Shown: piece after piece, positions 51,735 to 61,155 of the stretch
Numbering within the stretch: position 1 is the stretch's first letter
Layout: each line of letters opens with the position of its first letter
Notes under the pieces: model-generated
The model's input: only the letters and a program-made list of their open reading frames with translations
What the model was told of the DNA's origin: nothing
Databases searched by the model: none
Source: Desulfuromonadaceae bacterium
GTDB lineage: Bacteria; Desulfobacterota; Desulfuromonadia; Geobacterales; Pseudopelobacteraceae
Length of the DNA stretch: 64,000 nucleotides
Direction: 5' to 3'
NCBI GenBank assembly: GCA_028712075.1
Contig: JAQTQX010000016.1
Coordinates: 38,459 to 102,458 of the forward strand
Position numbers and translations under genes: made by a program

Positions 51735-53081
51735 GTGAGCGAAATCGTAAAACAAAAAGTAAACATGGTCAGTCTCGGCTGCCCGAAAAACCTGGTGGAT
51801 GCCGAAGTCATGCTGGGGGTGCTCTCGAAACAGGAATATGAGATCACTATGGACGAAAAGGATGCTGATGTCATCATCGTCAACACCTGCTCCTTCATCA
51901 AGGAAGCCAAGCAGGAAAGTATTGACGCGATCCTTGATCTGGCCGAACGGAAGCACGATGGGCGCTGCCATACCCTGATCGTATCCGGCTGCCTGCCGCA
52001 GCGGTATCAGGAGGAACTTGCCAAAGAGCTGCCGGAGGTCGACATCTTCATCGGCACCGGAGACTATCCTCGCATCGCTGAAATTCTGGCTGAAAAGAGC
52101 GGTACGGAGGGACAGCTGCGCTATGTCGGTGACCCTGATTTTATCTATGACGAGACGCTGCCGCGCCTCAACTCGTCGCCGGCCTGGTTTTCGTATCTCA
52201 AAATCGGCGAGGGGTGCTCCAACTGCTGTTCATACTGCATTATTCCTACCTTGCGCGGATCGTATCGATCGCGTCCACTTGAGGCGTTGGTGGCCGAAGC
52301 CGAGCGGCTGGTGGCGCGTGGCGTAAAGGAGATCAACGTCATCTCGCAGGACATAACCCGCTACGGCAGCGACATGGGTGACGGCACCACTCTGGAGTCT
52401 CTTGTCAAGCGGCTTGCTGCAATTGACGGGCTCCACTGGATACGATTGCTCTACGCATATCCGGACGGCATTACCGACGGACTGATTGCGCTGATCCGTG
52501 ACGAGCCGAAAGTATGCAAGTATCTGGATATCCCGATCCAGCATATCTCCGATCCGGTGCTGACCGCTATGAAGAGGCGAAGTACGGAGCAGCAGATTCG
52601 AGACCTGATCGCCAAGTTGCGGAGCGAAATACCCGGTATTGCTCTGCGTACGTCATTGATCGTTGGCTTCCCCGGTGAAACGGTCGATGATTTTACCACG
52701 CTGACCCAGTTTGTTGAACAGACCCGCTTTGACCGGCTGGGAGTATTCTGTTATTCCCGGGAAGAGGGAACGCCTGCCGCTGAGATGCCGGAGCAGGTTT
52801 CGGAGCGGGTCAAGCGGGAGCGCTACCGTAAATTGATGCGCACACAGGCACGGCTCTCCTTCCGTCACAACCGTACACTGATCGGCACAACCGAACAGGT
52901 CATCGTCGAGGGCTACAGCGAGGAGACGGAACTGCTGCTTAAAGGGCGTTCATCGCGTCAGGCTCCGGACATTGACGGACAGGTGTATATCACCTCGGGA
53001 ACAGCCGATGTCGGCGATATTATCACGCTTATTATAACCGACTCGTCGGATTATGACCTGATCGGCGAAATGGTGGAATAA
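51735..53081 (+). CDS. rimO: Ribosomal protein S12 methylthiotransferase RimO
   Basis: 448 residues starting at a GTG (GAGGAA upstream); the N-terminus [20 protein letters not shown] is the RimO version of the UPF0004 domain, with its three Cys in GCPKN, NTCSF and SGCLPQ. The radical-SAM cluster is C-x3-C-x2-C in [13 protein letters not shown] near residue 157. A C-terminal TRAM domain (about 378-448) closes the protein. RimO adds a methylthio group to Asp88 of S12. It precedes the kinase gene by 10 bases. Confidence 0.96.
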   Translation: MSEIVKQKVNMVSLGCPKNLVDAEVMLGVLSKQEYEITMDEKDADVIIVNTCSFIKEAKQESIDAILDLAERKHDGRCHTLIVSGCLPQRYQEELAKELPEVDIFIGTGDYPRIAEILAEKSGTEGQLRYVGDPDFIYDETLPRLNSSPAWFSYLKIGEGCSNCCSYCIIPTLRGSYRSRPLEALVAEAERLVARGVKEINVISQDITRYGSDMGDGTTLESLVKRLAAIDGLHWIRLLYAYPDGITDGLIALIRDEPKVCKYLDIPIQHISDPVLTAMKRRSTEQQIRDLIAKLRSEIPGIALRTSLIVGFPGETVDDFTTLTQFVEQTRFDRLGVFCYSREEGTPAAEMPEQVSERVKRERYRKLMRTQARLSFRHNRTLIGTTEQVIVEGYSEETELLLKGRSSRQAPDIDGQVYITSGTADVGDIITLIITDSSDYDLIGEMVE

Positions 53082-53091
53082 CCGGATACTC

Positions 53092-54504
53092 ATGAAACTT
53101 AATTCCAAATTGATCATTATCATGCTCTCGCTGCTTGTTTTGGTAATGCTCACCCTTTTCATCCTTAACCAGTTTGCCCAGGATGACCTGGTAAACGAAA
53201 TTCAGGATAGCTCTCAGGAAATTTCCAAGGCAATTCAGATGAGCATTGAGGATCTGACCTCCAGTGCCGAGACCTCCCGCCTGACTGATTATTTGCAAAA
53301 GGCCCGTGACAAGGGTATTAAGGAAATTAATATTATCAACACGGAGGGGGAGATCATTGACTCTTCCGATCCGGATAAAATTGGTAAAAAACGTGAGCTG
53401 AAAAAGCTTGAGAAGGGGGTACATGCGGCACCCCGCCCGCTTGTGGGTACAGTTCTATCCCAGAGACCATATGAAGTAGTAGTGCCGGTTATTGTCGGAG
53501 ATGAACAGCTCGGGTATGTGCAGATAAACATGCTGCTGGATAATATTCGCGATATTCAGCGTGCTAATTTTATTCGCCGTCTTTTTGCGACCGGCATGGT
53601 ATTTACCGTTGGTATCGCTTTGACGGTGTTTCTCGCACGTCGCTATACGACTCCGATAAAAAACCTGGTGGGTGATTTTAAACGGGTGTCTGCGGGTGAC
53701 CTGTCGGTGACCATCCCGGTAGAAAGCCGTGACGAAATTGGCGAGATGGCCGAAGGCTTTAACAACATGGTCGAGAAGCTGCGTGAACGCGAGGCTCTTG
53801 AAAAGCGCCTCTATGAAGCCGAGCATCTCTCGCGGGTCGGGCAGCTGGCATCCGGCATTGCTCACGAGATCAGAAATCCACTCAATTATATCAGCCTGGC
53901 GATGGATCACCTTAAAGCAGAGATGCTTCCCCGGTGTGGAGACAAATGCGCCGAGCTGGAAGAGGTGGCGGAAAATATCAAGGAGGAAGTTCGCCGTGCG
54001 AATTACATGGTGGTGAACTTCATGAATTACGGGAGGCCACTCAAACTACGCCTGGCAGAGATTGACTACCGGGAACTGGTGACCAAGGCCCTGCTGGTAC
54101 TGCGGAATCGAATGACAGAGCAGCATATTACCGTCGACCTGCAGATTCCTGACGATTTACCTCTGTTATTGCTGGATGGCGAACTGTTCAGAAACTGCAT
54201 CCTTAATTTTGTCAGCAACGCCGCGCAGGCGATGCCGAATGGCGGCATGATTACGCTCAGTGCAGCGTGTGAAGACGGGAACGCGAAGCTTACTTTCAGC
54301 GATCAGGGCTGTGGTATACCGCCCGAAGACACCAGTAAAATATTCCAGCCCTATTTTACCACGAAAGATGTCGGCATTGGTTTGGGGCTGGCCATTACCG
54401 AACGGATAATCAAAGAGCATGGCGGCACGATAACGGTTGCAAGCACTGTTGGCAGTGGAACCTCGTTTACCGTTCAATTACCGCAACAACCAACACAAAC
54501 CTGA
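53092..54504 (+). CDS. NtrB-type membrane sensor histidine kinase
   Basis: 470 residues. Membrane segments at ~8-26 and ~165-182 enclose a small periplasmic sensor of ~135 residues with a PAS-like look (INIINTEGEIIDSSDPDKIG). HAMP follows (~183-235), then HisKA with H258 in LASGIAHEIRNPLN, and HATPase boxes NFVSNAAQAM, FSDQGCGIPPE, KDVGIGLGLAIT. It is paired with the sigma-54 activator 87 bases downstream, like many NtrBC or AtoSC couples. Signal unknown. Confidence 0.94.
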   Translation: MKLNSKLIIIMLSLLVLVMLTLFILNQFAQDDLVNEIQDSSQEISKAIQMSIEDLTSSAETSRLTDYLQKARDKGIKEINIINTEGEIIDSSDPDKIGKKRELKKLEKGVHAAPRPLVGTVLSQRPYEVVVPVIVGDEQLGYVQINMLLDNIRDIQRANFIRRLFATGMVFTVGIALTVFLARRYTTPIKNLVGDFKRVSAGDLSVTIPVESRDEIGEMAEGFNNMVEKLREREALEKRLYEAEHLSRVGQLASGIAHEIRNPLNYISLAMDHLKAEMLPRCGDKCAELEEVAENIKEEVRRANYMVVNFMNYGRPLKLRLAEIDYRELVTKALLVLRNRMTEQHITVDLQIPDDLPLLLLDGELFRNCILNFVSNAAQAMPNGGMITLSAACEDGNAKLTFSDQGCGIPPEDTSKIFQPYFTTKDVGIGLGLAITERIIKEHGGTITVASTVGSGTSFTVQLPQQPTQT

Positions 54505-54590
54505 AAAATCCCCTTACCCACTCTTTTTTTAAGTGGGGACTCTAATGTCCCCCTTTGTAAAGGGGGATTTGCTTTAGAAACTGAGGAACC
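54505..54590 (+). repeat. Two hairpins between the kinase and regulator genes
   Basis: The spacer carries CCCACT...AGTGGGG and TCCCCCTTT...AAAGGGGGA inverted repeats (the second at ~54548-54570). It resembles, in general design but not sequence, the double-hairpin repeats near 2.3 kb and may tune read-through into the regulator gene. Confidence 0.5.
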
Positions 54591-55976
54591 ATGAATAGTA
54601 TCGGAAGCATTCTGATCGTTGATGATGAAAAGGGACAGCGGAATATCCTCAATCTGATTCTGAAAAAAGAACAGTACGATGTTGTTGATGTGCCTGGTGT
54701 ACGGGAAGCATTGGAGCAACTGGAAAAGCGCGAGTTCGATCTGATCATGACCGACCTCAAGATGCAGGGACAGAGCGGCCTTGACTTGTTGGAAAAGGTT
54801 CTGGCCGATGACCCGCAGCAATGTATCATTATGATGACAGCACATGGCTCGGTTGATTCAGCGGTGGAGGCGATGCGAAAAGGCGCTTTTGACTATCTGG
54901 AAAAGCCGCTGGAGCGTGACAATCTGGTGCTGACCATCCGGCGCGCCTTTGAGCGCATCGGTCTGGTACGAGAGAACCGGCTGCTGCAAAAGCGAATCGC
55001 AGCGATTGCCACAATCCCTAATATGCAGGGCGAACATCCTAAAATTAAGGAAGTATTCCGCGTTGTTGCCAAAATAGCACCGTCAAACTCAACGGTTCTT
55101 ATTGTCGGGGAATCGGGAACCGGCAAAGAGTTGATTGCCCGTGCCATCCATGATGGCAGTCCGCGCCGTGACAAGCCGTTTATTGCCATTAACTGCGCGG
55201 CAATTCCGGATACTCTGATCGAAAGCGAGCTGTTCGGCCATGAAAAAGGAAGCTTCACCGGGGCTAATGCCCGGGAGATAGGCATTTTTGAAGCGGCTGA
55301 CGGTGGTACGGTATTTCTGGATGAAATTGGCGAAATGAATGTTGCCATGCAGGCCAAGCTGTTGCGGGCAATTCAGGAAAAGGAAATCAGGCGGGTTGGG
55401 GGCAAGGTTAATATCGCGCTTGATGTCCGGCTGGTCTCGGCAACCAACAAAGAGCTTGAACAGGAGATAAAAAAAGGAAGCTTCCGTGAAGACCTGTTCT
55501 ATCGTCTCAATGTTATTCGCATCAACCTCCCGCCGCTACGGGAGCGAGGAAGCGACATCAAGATTCTCGCAGAATTTTTCCTGGGAAAATACAGCAAGGC
55601 TGCCGAAATATCAATGGACGGTATCTCAAAGCAGGCACTGAAATTGTTGATGAACTATAGCTGGCCAGGCAATGTCCGCCAGTTGGAATCGGTGATCGAA
55701 CGCTCAATACTGATGGCAGAAAGCAATTATATAGAGCCGGACGACCTCCCGACAGAAATAACCTCCGGTAATTCCACCATCGGAGGTATTGATTTTAATC
55801 TTCCTCCGGAGGGGATAGATTTTGAGACGCTCGAAAAGGGGCTGATTGTAAAAGCGATGGAGCGGGCTGAGGGTGTTATCGGCAAGGCGGCACTCCTTCT
55901 CGGGATGAGCTACAAAACGTTGCAGTACCGGCTGGAAAAATTTGACATTGACCGCCCGGAAAAGCGTACGAGGTAG
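54591..55976 (+). CDS. Sigma-54-dependent response regulator (NtrC family)
   Basis: 461 residues. Receiver domain with D10-D11 pair nearby and phosphoacceptor D55 (MTDLKMQG); AAA+ domain with Walker A GESGTGKE (173-180), sigma-54 contact loop GSFTGA (220-225; the common form is GAFTGA), Walker B GGTVFLDEIGEM, and the arginine-finger region; C-terminal Fis-type helix-turn-helix (GKAALLLGMSYKTLQYRLEK). It should activate sigma-54 promoters when phosphorylated by the kinase upstream. Ser at the second loop position occurs in other activators and need not be harmful. Confidence 0.95.
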   Translation: MNSIGSILIVDDEKGQRNILNLILKKEQYDVVDVPGVREALEQLEKREFDLIMTDLKMQGQSGLDLLEKVLADDPQQCIIMMTAHGSVDSAVEAMRKGAFDYLEKPLERDNLVLTIRRAFERIGLVRENRLLQKRIAAIATIPNMQGEHPKIKEVFRVVAKIAPSNSTVLIVGESGTGKELIARAIHDGSPRRDKPFIAINCAAIPDTLIESELFGHEKGSFTGANAREIGIFEAADGGTVFLDEIGEMNVAMQAKLLRAIQEKEIRRVGGKVNIALDVRLVSATNKELEQEIKKGSFREDLFYRLNVIRINLPPLRERGSDIKILAEFFLGKYSKAAEISMDGISKQALKLLMNYSWPGNVRQLESVIERSILMAESNYIEPDDLPTEITSGNSTIGGIDFNLPPEGIDFETLEKGLIVKAMERAEGVIGKAALLLGMSYKTLQYRLEKFDIDRPEKRTR

Positions 55977-56116
55977 TGCGAAGCTCACAGGTGAGCTACC
56001 GACAGTAAACGTCTGGTTCACGGCAAACAATTAATCTTGCTGTAACCTGTCTTTTTGCGTAGGATTTCTCGCACCGTGTGAACTGTACGGACAATATTAT
56101 CCCTGGAGCAGAGATT

Positions 56117-57373
56117 GTGAATATTTCAGAGAAGATCAGAGTGATCGCTCGGGATGCCCGCCAGGCATCACTTGCTATTGCGCAACTTCCGGCCACCGTT
56201 AAAAATGACCTGCTGGTGAAGATGGCAGCTGCCCTGGAAACTGCCGCAGCGGTTTTGATCGCGGAAAACACAAAGGATCTCGAAGCCGGTCGCCAGAAAG
56301 GGCTTTCCGCTGCTCTGCTCGACCGGCTGATGCTTGATGAAAAACGCATCCGCGGAATCTCCGATTCCCTGCGTGAGGTTGCCGCTTTGCCGGACCCGGT
56401 TGGCGAAGTAACCAGGATGTGGAAGCGCCCCAATGAGCTGATGGTCGGCAAGATGCGCATTCCGCTCGGTACGATCGGCATTATCTATGAGTCCCGCCCC
56501 AACGTCACTGCCGATGCCGCCGCTCTCTGTCTCAAGGCGGGCAACGCCGTGATCCTGCGGGGGGGGTCCGAGGCTATTCACTCAAATCTGGCCATTGCCG
56601 GTGTATTACAGAACGTATTGGCAGAAAAGGGCATCCCGCCGGCGGCGTTGTCACTGATCCCGTTTACCGAGCGTGAAGCGGTTCTGGAGATGCTCAAACA
56701 GGAAGAATTCATCGATCTCATCATCCCGCGCGGTGGAGAAAGTCTTATCCGCTTTGTTGTTGAAAACTCGCGTATTCCGGTCATCAAGCATTACAAAGGG
56801 GTCTGTCACATATTTGTCGATCAGTCGGCCGATCTGGATAAAGCTGCGGCGATAATCGTCAACAGCAAGACTCAGCGTCCCGGAGTCTGCAACGCGTTGG
56901 AAACGCTGCTGATTCACAAAGACGTGGCGGCAGAATTCATACCGAGAATTGCAAAAACACTGACGATGCTGGGAGTTGAGTTGCGGGGAGATGATGTCTT
57001 TTGCCGCTACGCGCCGACAGCGACACCAGCCACGGAAGAGGACTGGTATGCGGAGTATCTTGAACTGATCCTTTCCTGCCGGGTCGTGGATAACATTGAT
57101 GCCGCTATTGACCATATCAACCGCTACTGTTCGCTGCACACGGAGTCAATCATCACCAGCGATTATAGTCGCGCCCAGCGTTTCATCCGTGAAGTCAACT
57201 CATCCTGCGTGATGGTTAACGCCTCGACCCGTTTTTCCGACGGGGGCCAACTCGGTCTGGGGGCAGAAATAGGTATTTCCACAACCAAGTTACACTCCTT
57301 TGGACCGATGGGGCTGGAGGATCTGACCACGACCAAGTTTATCGTCTATGGTGATGGACAGGTACGGGAGTAA
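56117..57373 (+). CDS. proA: Gamma-glutamyl phosphate reductase
   Basis: 418 residues from the GTG at 56117, which has GGAG upstream and gives the normal family length; an ATG at 56078 would add 13 residues. Aldehyde-dehydrogenase-like fold with catalytic C258 in TQRPGVCNALETLL, IYESRPNVTADAA, GNAVILRGGSEA and the ending TSSCVM-like VNSSCVMVNASTRFSDGGQLGLGAEIGIST region. It makes glutamate-5-semialdehyde for proline synthesis using NADPH. proB is not adjacent. Confidence 0.96.
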   Translation: MNISEKIRVIARDARQASLAIAQLPATVKNDLLVKMAAALETAAAVLIAENTKDLEAGRQKGLSAALLDRLMLDEKRIRGISDSLREVAALPDPVGEVTRMWKRPNELMVGKMRIPLGTIGIIYESRPNVTADAAALCLKAGNAVILRGGSEAIHSNLAIAGVLQNVLAEKGIPPAALSLIPFTEREAVLEMLKQEEFIDLIIPRGGESLIRFVVENSRIPVIKHYKGVCHIFVDQSADLDKAAAIIVNSKTQRPGVCNALETLLIHKDVAAEFIPRIAKTLTMLGVELRGDDVFCRYAPTATPATEEDWYAEYLELILSCRVVDNIDAAIDHINRYCSLHTESIITSDYSRAQRFIREVNSSCVMVNASTRFSDGGQLGLGAEIGISTTKLHSFGPMGLEDLTTTKFIVYGDGQVRE

Positions 57374-57383
57374 AGGAGATCAG

Positions 57384-58040
57384 ATGAAGACGGCAAAAAT
57401 ACCTGCAACCGGACAGGAATTCACCATCGGCAAGGTTGTCTGCCTCGCCCGCAACTATGCTGAGCACGCCCGTGAACTGGGCAACGAGACGCCGCCTGCT
57501 CCGGTACTGTTCATCAAGCCCGCTTCGGCGATCATCGGTGATGGTGAAACGGTTCGGATTCCTCCGTATTCGCAGGAGTGTCACTATGAAGTGGAACTGG
57601 CGATCCTGATCGGGAAACTGTGCCGGGCCGTTCCCGAGGCGGATGCCCTGCAATACGTCGCCGGTTACGGGGTCGCCATCGACATGACGCTTCGTGACGT
57701 GCAGAATCAACTGAAAGCGAAAGGTCTCCCTTGGGAAATTGCGAAAGGATTTGATACCTCCTGTCCGTTATCAGATTTTGTCCCGGCCGCCGCCATTACC
57801 GACCCGCATGCCTTGAATCTGAAGCTTTCCGTTAATGGTGAGCTGCGCCAGAATGGCAACACTTCCGATATGATTACCCGTATTCCGGAAATCGTGGCCT
57901 ATATCTCAATAATATTCACTCTGGAGCCGGGCGACGTCATCCTGACCGGTACGCCAGCCGGAGTCGGCAGGGTCAGTCCAGGTGAACTTATGACTGCCGA
58001 AATCCCTGCAGTCGGGCATTTGTCGATTCCTGTTGCATGA
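57384..58040 (+). CDS. Fumarylacetoacetate hydrolase family protein
   Basis: 218 residues from the ATG at 57384 (AAAGGAG upstream). Typical of the YcgM/FAHD1 branch: KVVCLARNYAEHARELGN, PVLFIKPASAIIG, the metal-binding HYEVELAILIGK, YGVAIDMTLRDVQ, KGFDTSCPL and GDVILTGTPAGVG. Members are Mg-dependent hydrolases or decarboxylases such as acylpyruvase and oxaloacetate decarboxylase. Substrate here unknown. Ten bases after proA. Confidence 0.93.
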   Translation: MKTAKIPATGQEFTIGKVVCLARNYAEHARELGNETPPAPVLFIKPASAIIGDGETVRIPPYSQECHYEVELAILIGKLCRAVPEADALQYVAGYGVAIDMTLRDVQNQLKAKGLPWEIAKGFDTSCPLSDFVPAAAITDPHALNLKLSVNGELRQNGNTSDMITRIPEIVAYISIIFTLEPGDVILTGTPAGVGRVSPGELMTAEIPAVGHLSIPVA

Positions 58041-58069
58041 TGTTTTTGTGGCATGATTTGTAACGCACC

Positions 58070-59266
58070 GTGCAAAACAGTCATCTTAAACATAAGCAAC
58101 GCCTCCCCCGCTTTATTCGCCTCCTTTCCCGGCTGCGGCCGTACGAACTGCCGGTAACGCATCGCCACAACAGCGTCGAACTGTTTCAGAACGGAAAGCC
58201 CTTTTTTGAAGCTCTGTTTAATGCCATCCGCTCCGCCAGGCATACCCTTTTACTGGAATACTACCTTATCCATGATGATGCAGTCGGTGCAGAACTGGCA
58301 CGTGAGCTGCGTGCCGCCGCCCGCCGAGGGATCAAAGTCAAGTTGATTTATGATTACATCGGCTGTCTGGAAACCCCTTCCGCGTACTTCAAACAACTTG
58401 CCCGCAATGGCGTCAAGCTGCTCCCCTTTAATGTTCCATCCTTCCAGCGTGGTGTTTACTGGTTCGATAAACGTGATCATCGCAAGATGACACTCGTTGA
58501 CGGAACCATAGCCTTTCTCGGTGGCTTCAACATTGGTGATGAATATGCCGGACGAGTGGGTAATACCCTGAACTTCCGCGATCTGGGATTCAGTATCAAG
58601 GGGGAGGCAGTCGGCGAGCTTGAGGGGATCTTCTACAAAACCTGGTGCGGAGAGCAGGCTGTTGGCGAGGTGCGCAGAGCGGCTGAGTGGCCGCACGATC
58701 ACGGAGAAAAATGCGGGGACGCCGCAGTCAACATCATCAGCGGCGGCCCCCGCCAGCGCCGTTCTTATATCCGGGAGGCATTTCAGGTCAATATCGCCTC
58801 TGCAGCCGAAGAGATCCTGATCGCCACCCCCTATTTCGTGCCCGGTCCGCGTATTATCAGGTCGCTGTTGCGGGCGGTACGGCGCGGCGTGCGCGTCAGG
58901 CTTCTGCTGCCGGCACGGAGTGACGTGCCGATCATGCTGCTGCTTGGCAGGAGCTCATACGCGACACTTCTGCGTGGCGGAGTGGAAATATTTGAACTCG
59001 AACGCGAAATACTCCATGCCAAAGTGATGTTGATTGATGATGAGCGAACGGTAATCGGCTCGGCAAATCTTGATCAACGCAGTTTTCACCGCAATTTTGA
59101 GATTAATTGTATTGTGGATAACGTCCAGTTTGGCGAGCAGATCAGGAATTTGCTGTGTGATGAAATTAGCACTGCCCGCCCGATAGAGCTGGATGTCCAT
59201 GAAAAGCGTGGGCTTTTCATTCGACTGATGGAGCGTGTTGTCAGCCTGTTTGGATGGTTTGCGTGA
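58070..59266 (+). CDS. Cardiolipin synthase / phospholipase D family protein
   Basis: 398 residues from a GTG; no strong ribosome site. Two phospholipase D motifs: HRKMTLVDGTIAFLGGFNIGDEY (near 142, H-x-K-x4-D) and HAKVMLIDDERTVIGSANLDQRS (near 325). N-terminal membrane helices are absent, as in ClsB/YbhO-type synthases, which attach peripherally and make cardiolipin from phosphatidylglycerol and another phospholipid. The GTGA overlap with the tatD gene implies coupling. Confidence 0.9.
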   Translation: MQNSHLKHKQRLPRFIRLLSRLRPYELPVTHRHNSVELFQNGKPFFEALFNAIRSARHTLLLEYYLIHDDAVGAELARELRAAARRGIKVKLIYDYIGCLETPSAYFKQLARNGVKLLPFNVPSFQRGVYWFDKRDHRKMTLVDGTIAFLGGFNIGDEYAGRVGNTLNFRDLGFSIKGEAVGELEGIFYKTWCGEQAVGEVRRAAEWPHDHGEKCGDAAVNIISGGPRQRRSYIREAFQVNIASAAEEILIATPYFVPGPRIIRSLLRAVRRGVRVRLLLPARSDVPIMLLLGRSSYATLLRGGVEIFELEREILHAKVMLIDDERTVIGSANLDQRSFHRNFEINCIVDNVQFGEQIRNLLCDEISTARPIELDVHEKRGLFIRLMERVVSLFGWFA

Positions 59267-60045
59267 CTGCCGAACTGTTCGACAGTCATTGCCATCTTAA
59301 TCTTGAGCCGTTGAACGCAGCGTGCCTGGAATTTATCCGGGAGGCCGGCAGCGTCGGAGTAAAAGGATTTCTCGTCCCCGGTGTTCACCCTGACGATTGG
59401 CCCGGCATCCGTTCATTGGCAGGGGAAATATCCTCCGTACAGGCTGCGTATGGCATCCATCCGATGCATGCAGATCGAGCGAATGACCGAGTTTTTGAGC
59501 AGCTCCGGGAGTATTCCTGCCACGGAGTCGCCATCGGTGAAATAGGGCTTGATCCCCACTGTCCGGTCTCATTGGAACGACAGGAGCTGGCATTTAGAGA
59601 GCAGCTCAGGATCGCTGTCGATAGTGGTCTGCCGGTGCTTGTCCATTGTCGGCAGCTGTTTCAGCAGGTACTGAACATATTACGCGAAGAACATGCCGGG
59701 CACACTGGCGGGATTATGCATGCTTTCTCCGGTTCTTTGGAAATGGCACGGGAGTTTATCAGGCTCGGCTTTGTTATCTCGATATGCGGCACGGTTACCT
59801 GGGATAATGCGGTCAGGCCGTTACAGTTTGCGCGGCAATTGCCTCTTGAGCATCTGGTGCTGGAAACCGATGCGCCGGATCTGACCCCGCAGCGATATCG
59901 CGGAGCGTTTAACCGGCCGGCCTGGCTACCGGAGTGTGCAGTGCGGGTAGCGGAGCTGCGGGGGATACCGTTTGATGAGGTTGCCGTGGCGACGACGGCT
60001 GTTGTACGGCGTGTCCTGCGGCTGGAATCCGGGACTATATTTTAG
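59263..60045 (+). CDS. TatD family metal-dependent hydrolase
   Basis: 260 residues from the GTG at 59263 (overlapping the previous stop); an ATG three codons earlier is equally possible. Metal ligands of the TIM-barrel amidohydrolase fold are visible: DSHCHLN at the start, IGEIGLD near 93, PVLVHCRQ, GGIMHAFSGS and LETDAPDLTPQRYRG. TatD proteins act as 3'-5' DNA exonucleases or deoxyribonucleases in other bacteria. Cytosolic. Confidence 0.93.
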   Translation: MTAELFDSHCHLNLEPLNAACLEFIREAGSVGVKGFLVPGVHPDDWPGIRSLAGEISSVQAAYGIHPMHADRANDRVFEQLREYSCHGVAIGEIGLDPHCPVSLERQELAFREQLRIAVDSGLPVLVHCRQLFQQVLNILREEHAGHTGGIMHAFSGSLEMAREFIRLGFVISICGTVTWDNAVRPLQFARQLPLEHLVLETDAPDLTPQRYRGAFNRPAWLPECAVRVAELRGIPFDEVAVATTAVVRRVLRLESGTIF

Positions 60046-60097
60046 CCGTCTGCTGTGTTACTATCCAAGCCTGACGATCAATTATGAGGGGTGCTCG

Positions 60098-60430
60098 ATG
60101 AAATATATCCTGTTACTTGTTTCCCTGTCTGTCGCCGTTATCAGCGGCTGTGCCATGATGACAGCCTGGAAGAGCATTCCCCCTCCCGGGGGATGTGATC
60201 AATGTCATACGGTTGCGATCAGCACCAACTGGAAGGTCGAGTACAAAGTGGCTGTTATGGCTGACGAGCGCGGACGGCTGCCATTTCAGACGCCTGAATA
60301 TAACCAGCCCTTGCTGGGAGGACACCAGTCACCGCTGGAAGAAAAGAAACTTGAGCAAATGGCCTGCTTTGACTGCCATAAAACACCTTCACCGGCACAC
60401 AAAGAACGTAAGGGAAATTTCCATCATTAG
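60098..60430 (+). CDS. Diheme cytochrome c lipoprotein
   Basis: 110 residues from the ATG at 60098, with GAGGGG upstream. Lipoprotein signal ends VISGC (Cys 18). Two c-type haem motifs are present, CDQCH near residue 33 and CFDCH near residue 90, with further His residues (HKTPSPAHKER, NFHH) as possible axial ligands. Probably a small periplasm-facing electron carrier anchored to a membrane. Family name unknown. It converges with the response-regulator gene, eight bases between stops. Confidence 0.85.
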   Translation: MKYILLLVSLSVAVISGCAMMTAWKSIPPPGGCDQCHTVAISTNWKVEYKVAVMADERGRLPFQTPEYNQPLLGGHQSPLEEKKLEQMACFDCHKTPSPAHKERKGNFHH

Positions 60431-60438
60431 AGTGATTT

Positions 60439-61146
60439 TCATCCGCCGCTGCGACTGAACCGGTAGCCAACACCGCGTACGGTCAGAAAATGGATCGGGT
60501 GTGAGGGGTCCGGCTCAAAGTATTTGCGGAGCCGCACAATAAAGTTGTCCAGTGTTCTGGTCTCTGTGTCGTTGCTGTAACCCCAGACCGAACGCAGCAG
60601 ATCGCTGCGGTGAATAGGGACTCCCTCTTTTTGGAAAAAAAGTGACAGCACACGAACTTCCATTTCTGTGAGATCAATTTCACCCTGCGCTGTTCTGGCG
60701 CGATATGACAGCAAAAACGCCTCGTTTTCGCCAAAACGGTACGCCTCCTCAACCGGTTCCGGTCGATACCACGATGAGCGTCGCAGCATCCCCTTGACCC
60801 GCAACAGAAACTCCACGAGATTGAACGGCTTGGTGAGATAGTCATCCGCGCCGTTTTCCAGCCCTTCCACACGATCAGCATCTTCAGAGCGGGCGGTCAG
60901 CATCAGCACCGGCACGCGGGGATCAATTTTTCTGATGGCGCGGCATGCCTGATATCCATCCATGCCGGGGAGCATTACATCCAGAATAATCAGATCAAAG
61001 CGCTCTATTTCAAGCGTGACCAGTGCTTTCTCGGCAGTTTCAAAGTGGCTGACGCGAAATCCGTCCTCCTCAAGATTGAAACAGATGCCGCGTGCCAGAT
61101 GAATTTCATCCTCAACCAGCATGATATGTGGCTTGTCGTTGTTCAT
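60439..61146 (-). CDS. OmpR/PhoB-family response regulator
   Basis: 235 residues. Receiver domain with E12-D13 acidic pair and phosphoacceptor D56 (IILDVMLPGMDG), TARSEDADRV, KPFNLVEFLLRV; C-terminal winged helix (~135-235) with LTEMEVRVLSLFFQ, RSDLLRSVWG and TVRGVGYRFS. Encoded just downstream of its kinase (nine bases), so a complete two-component system. Targets unknown. Confidence 0.95.
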   Translation of the reverse strand: MNNDKPHIMLVEDEIHLARGICFNLEEDGFRVSHFETAEKALVTLEIERFDLIILDVMLPGMDGYQACRAIRKIDPRVPVLMLTARSEDADRVEGLENGADDYLTKPFNLVEFLLRVKGMLRRSSWYRPEPVEEAYRFGENEAFLLSYRARTAQGEIDLTEMEVRVLSLFFQKEGVPIHRSDLLRSVWGYSNDTETRTLDNFIVRLRKYFEPDPSHPIHFLTVRGVGYRFSRSGG

Positions 61147-61155
61147 AGTGTCACC

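Noticed and set aside
58250..58702. 150-codon minus-strand frame within the cardiolipin synthase-like gene
   Set aside because: Antisense to a clearly coding region with both catalytic motifs; no start signal.
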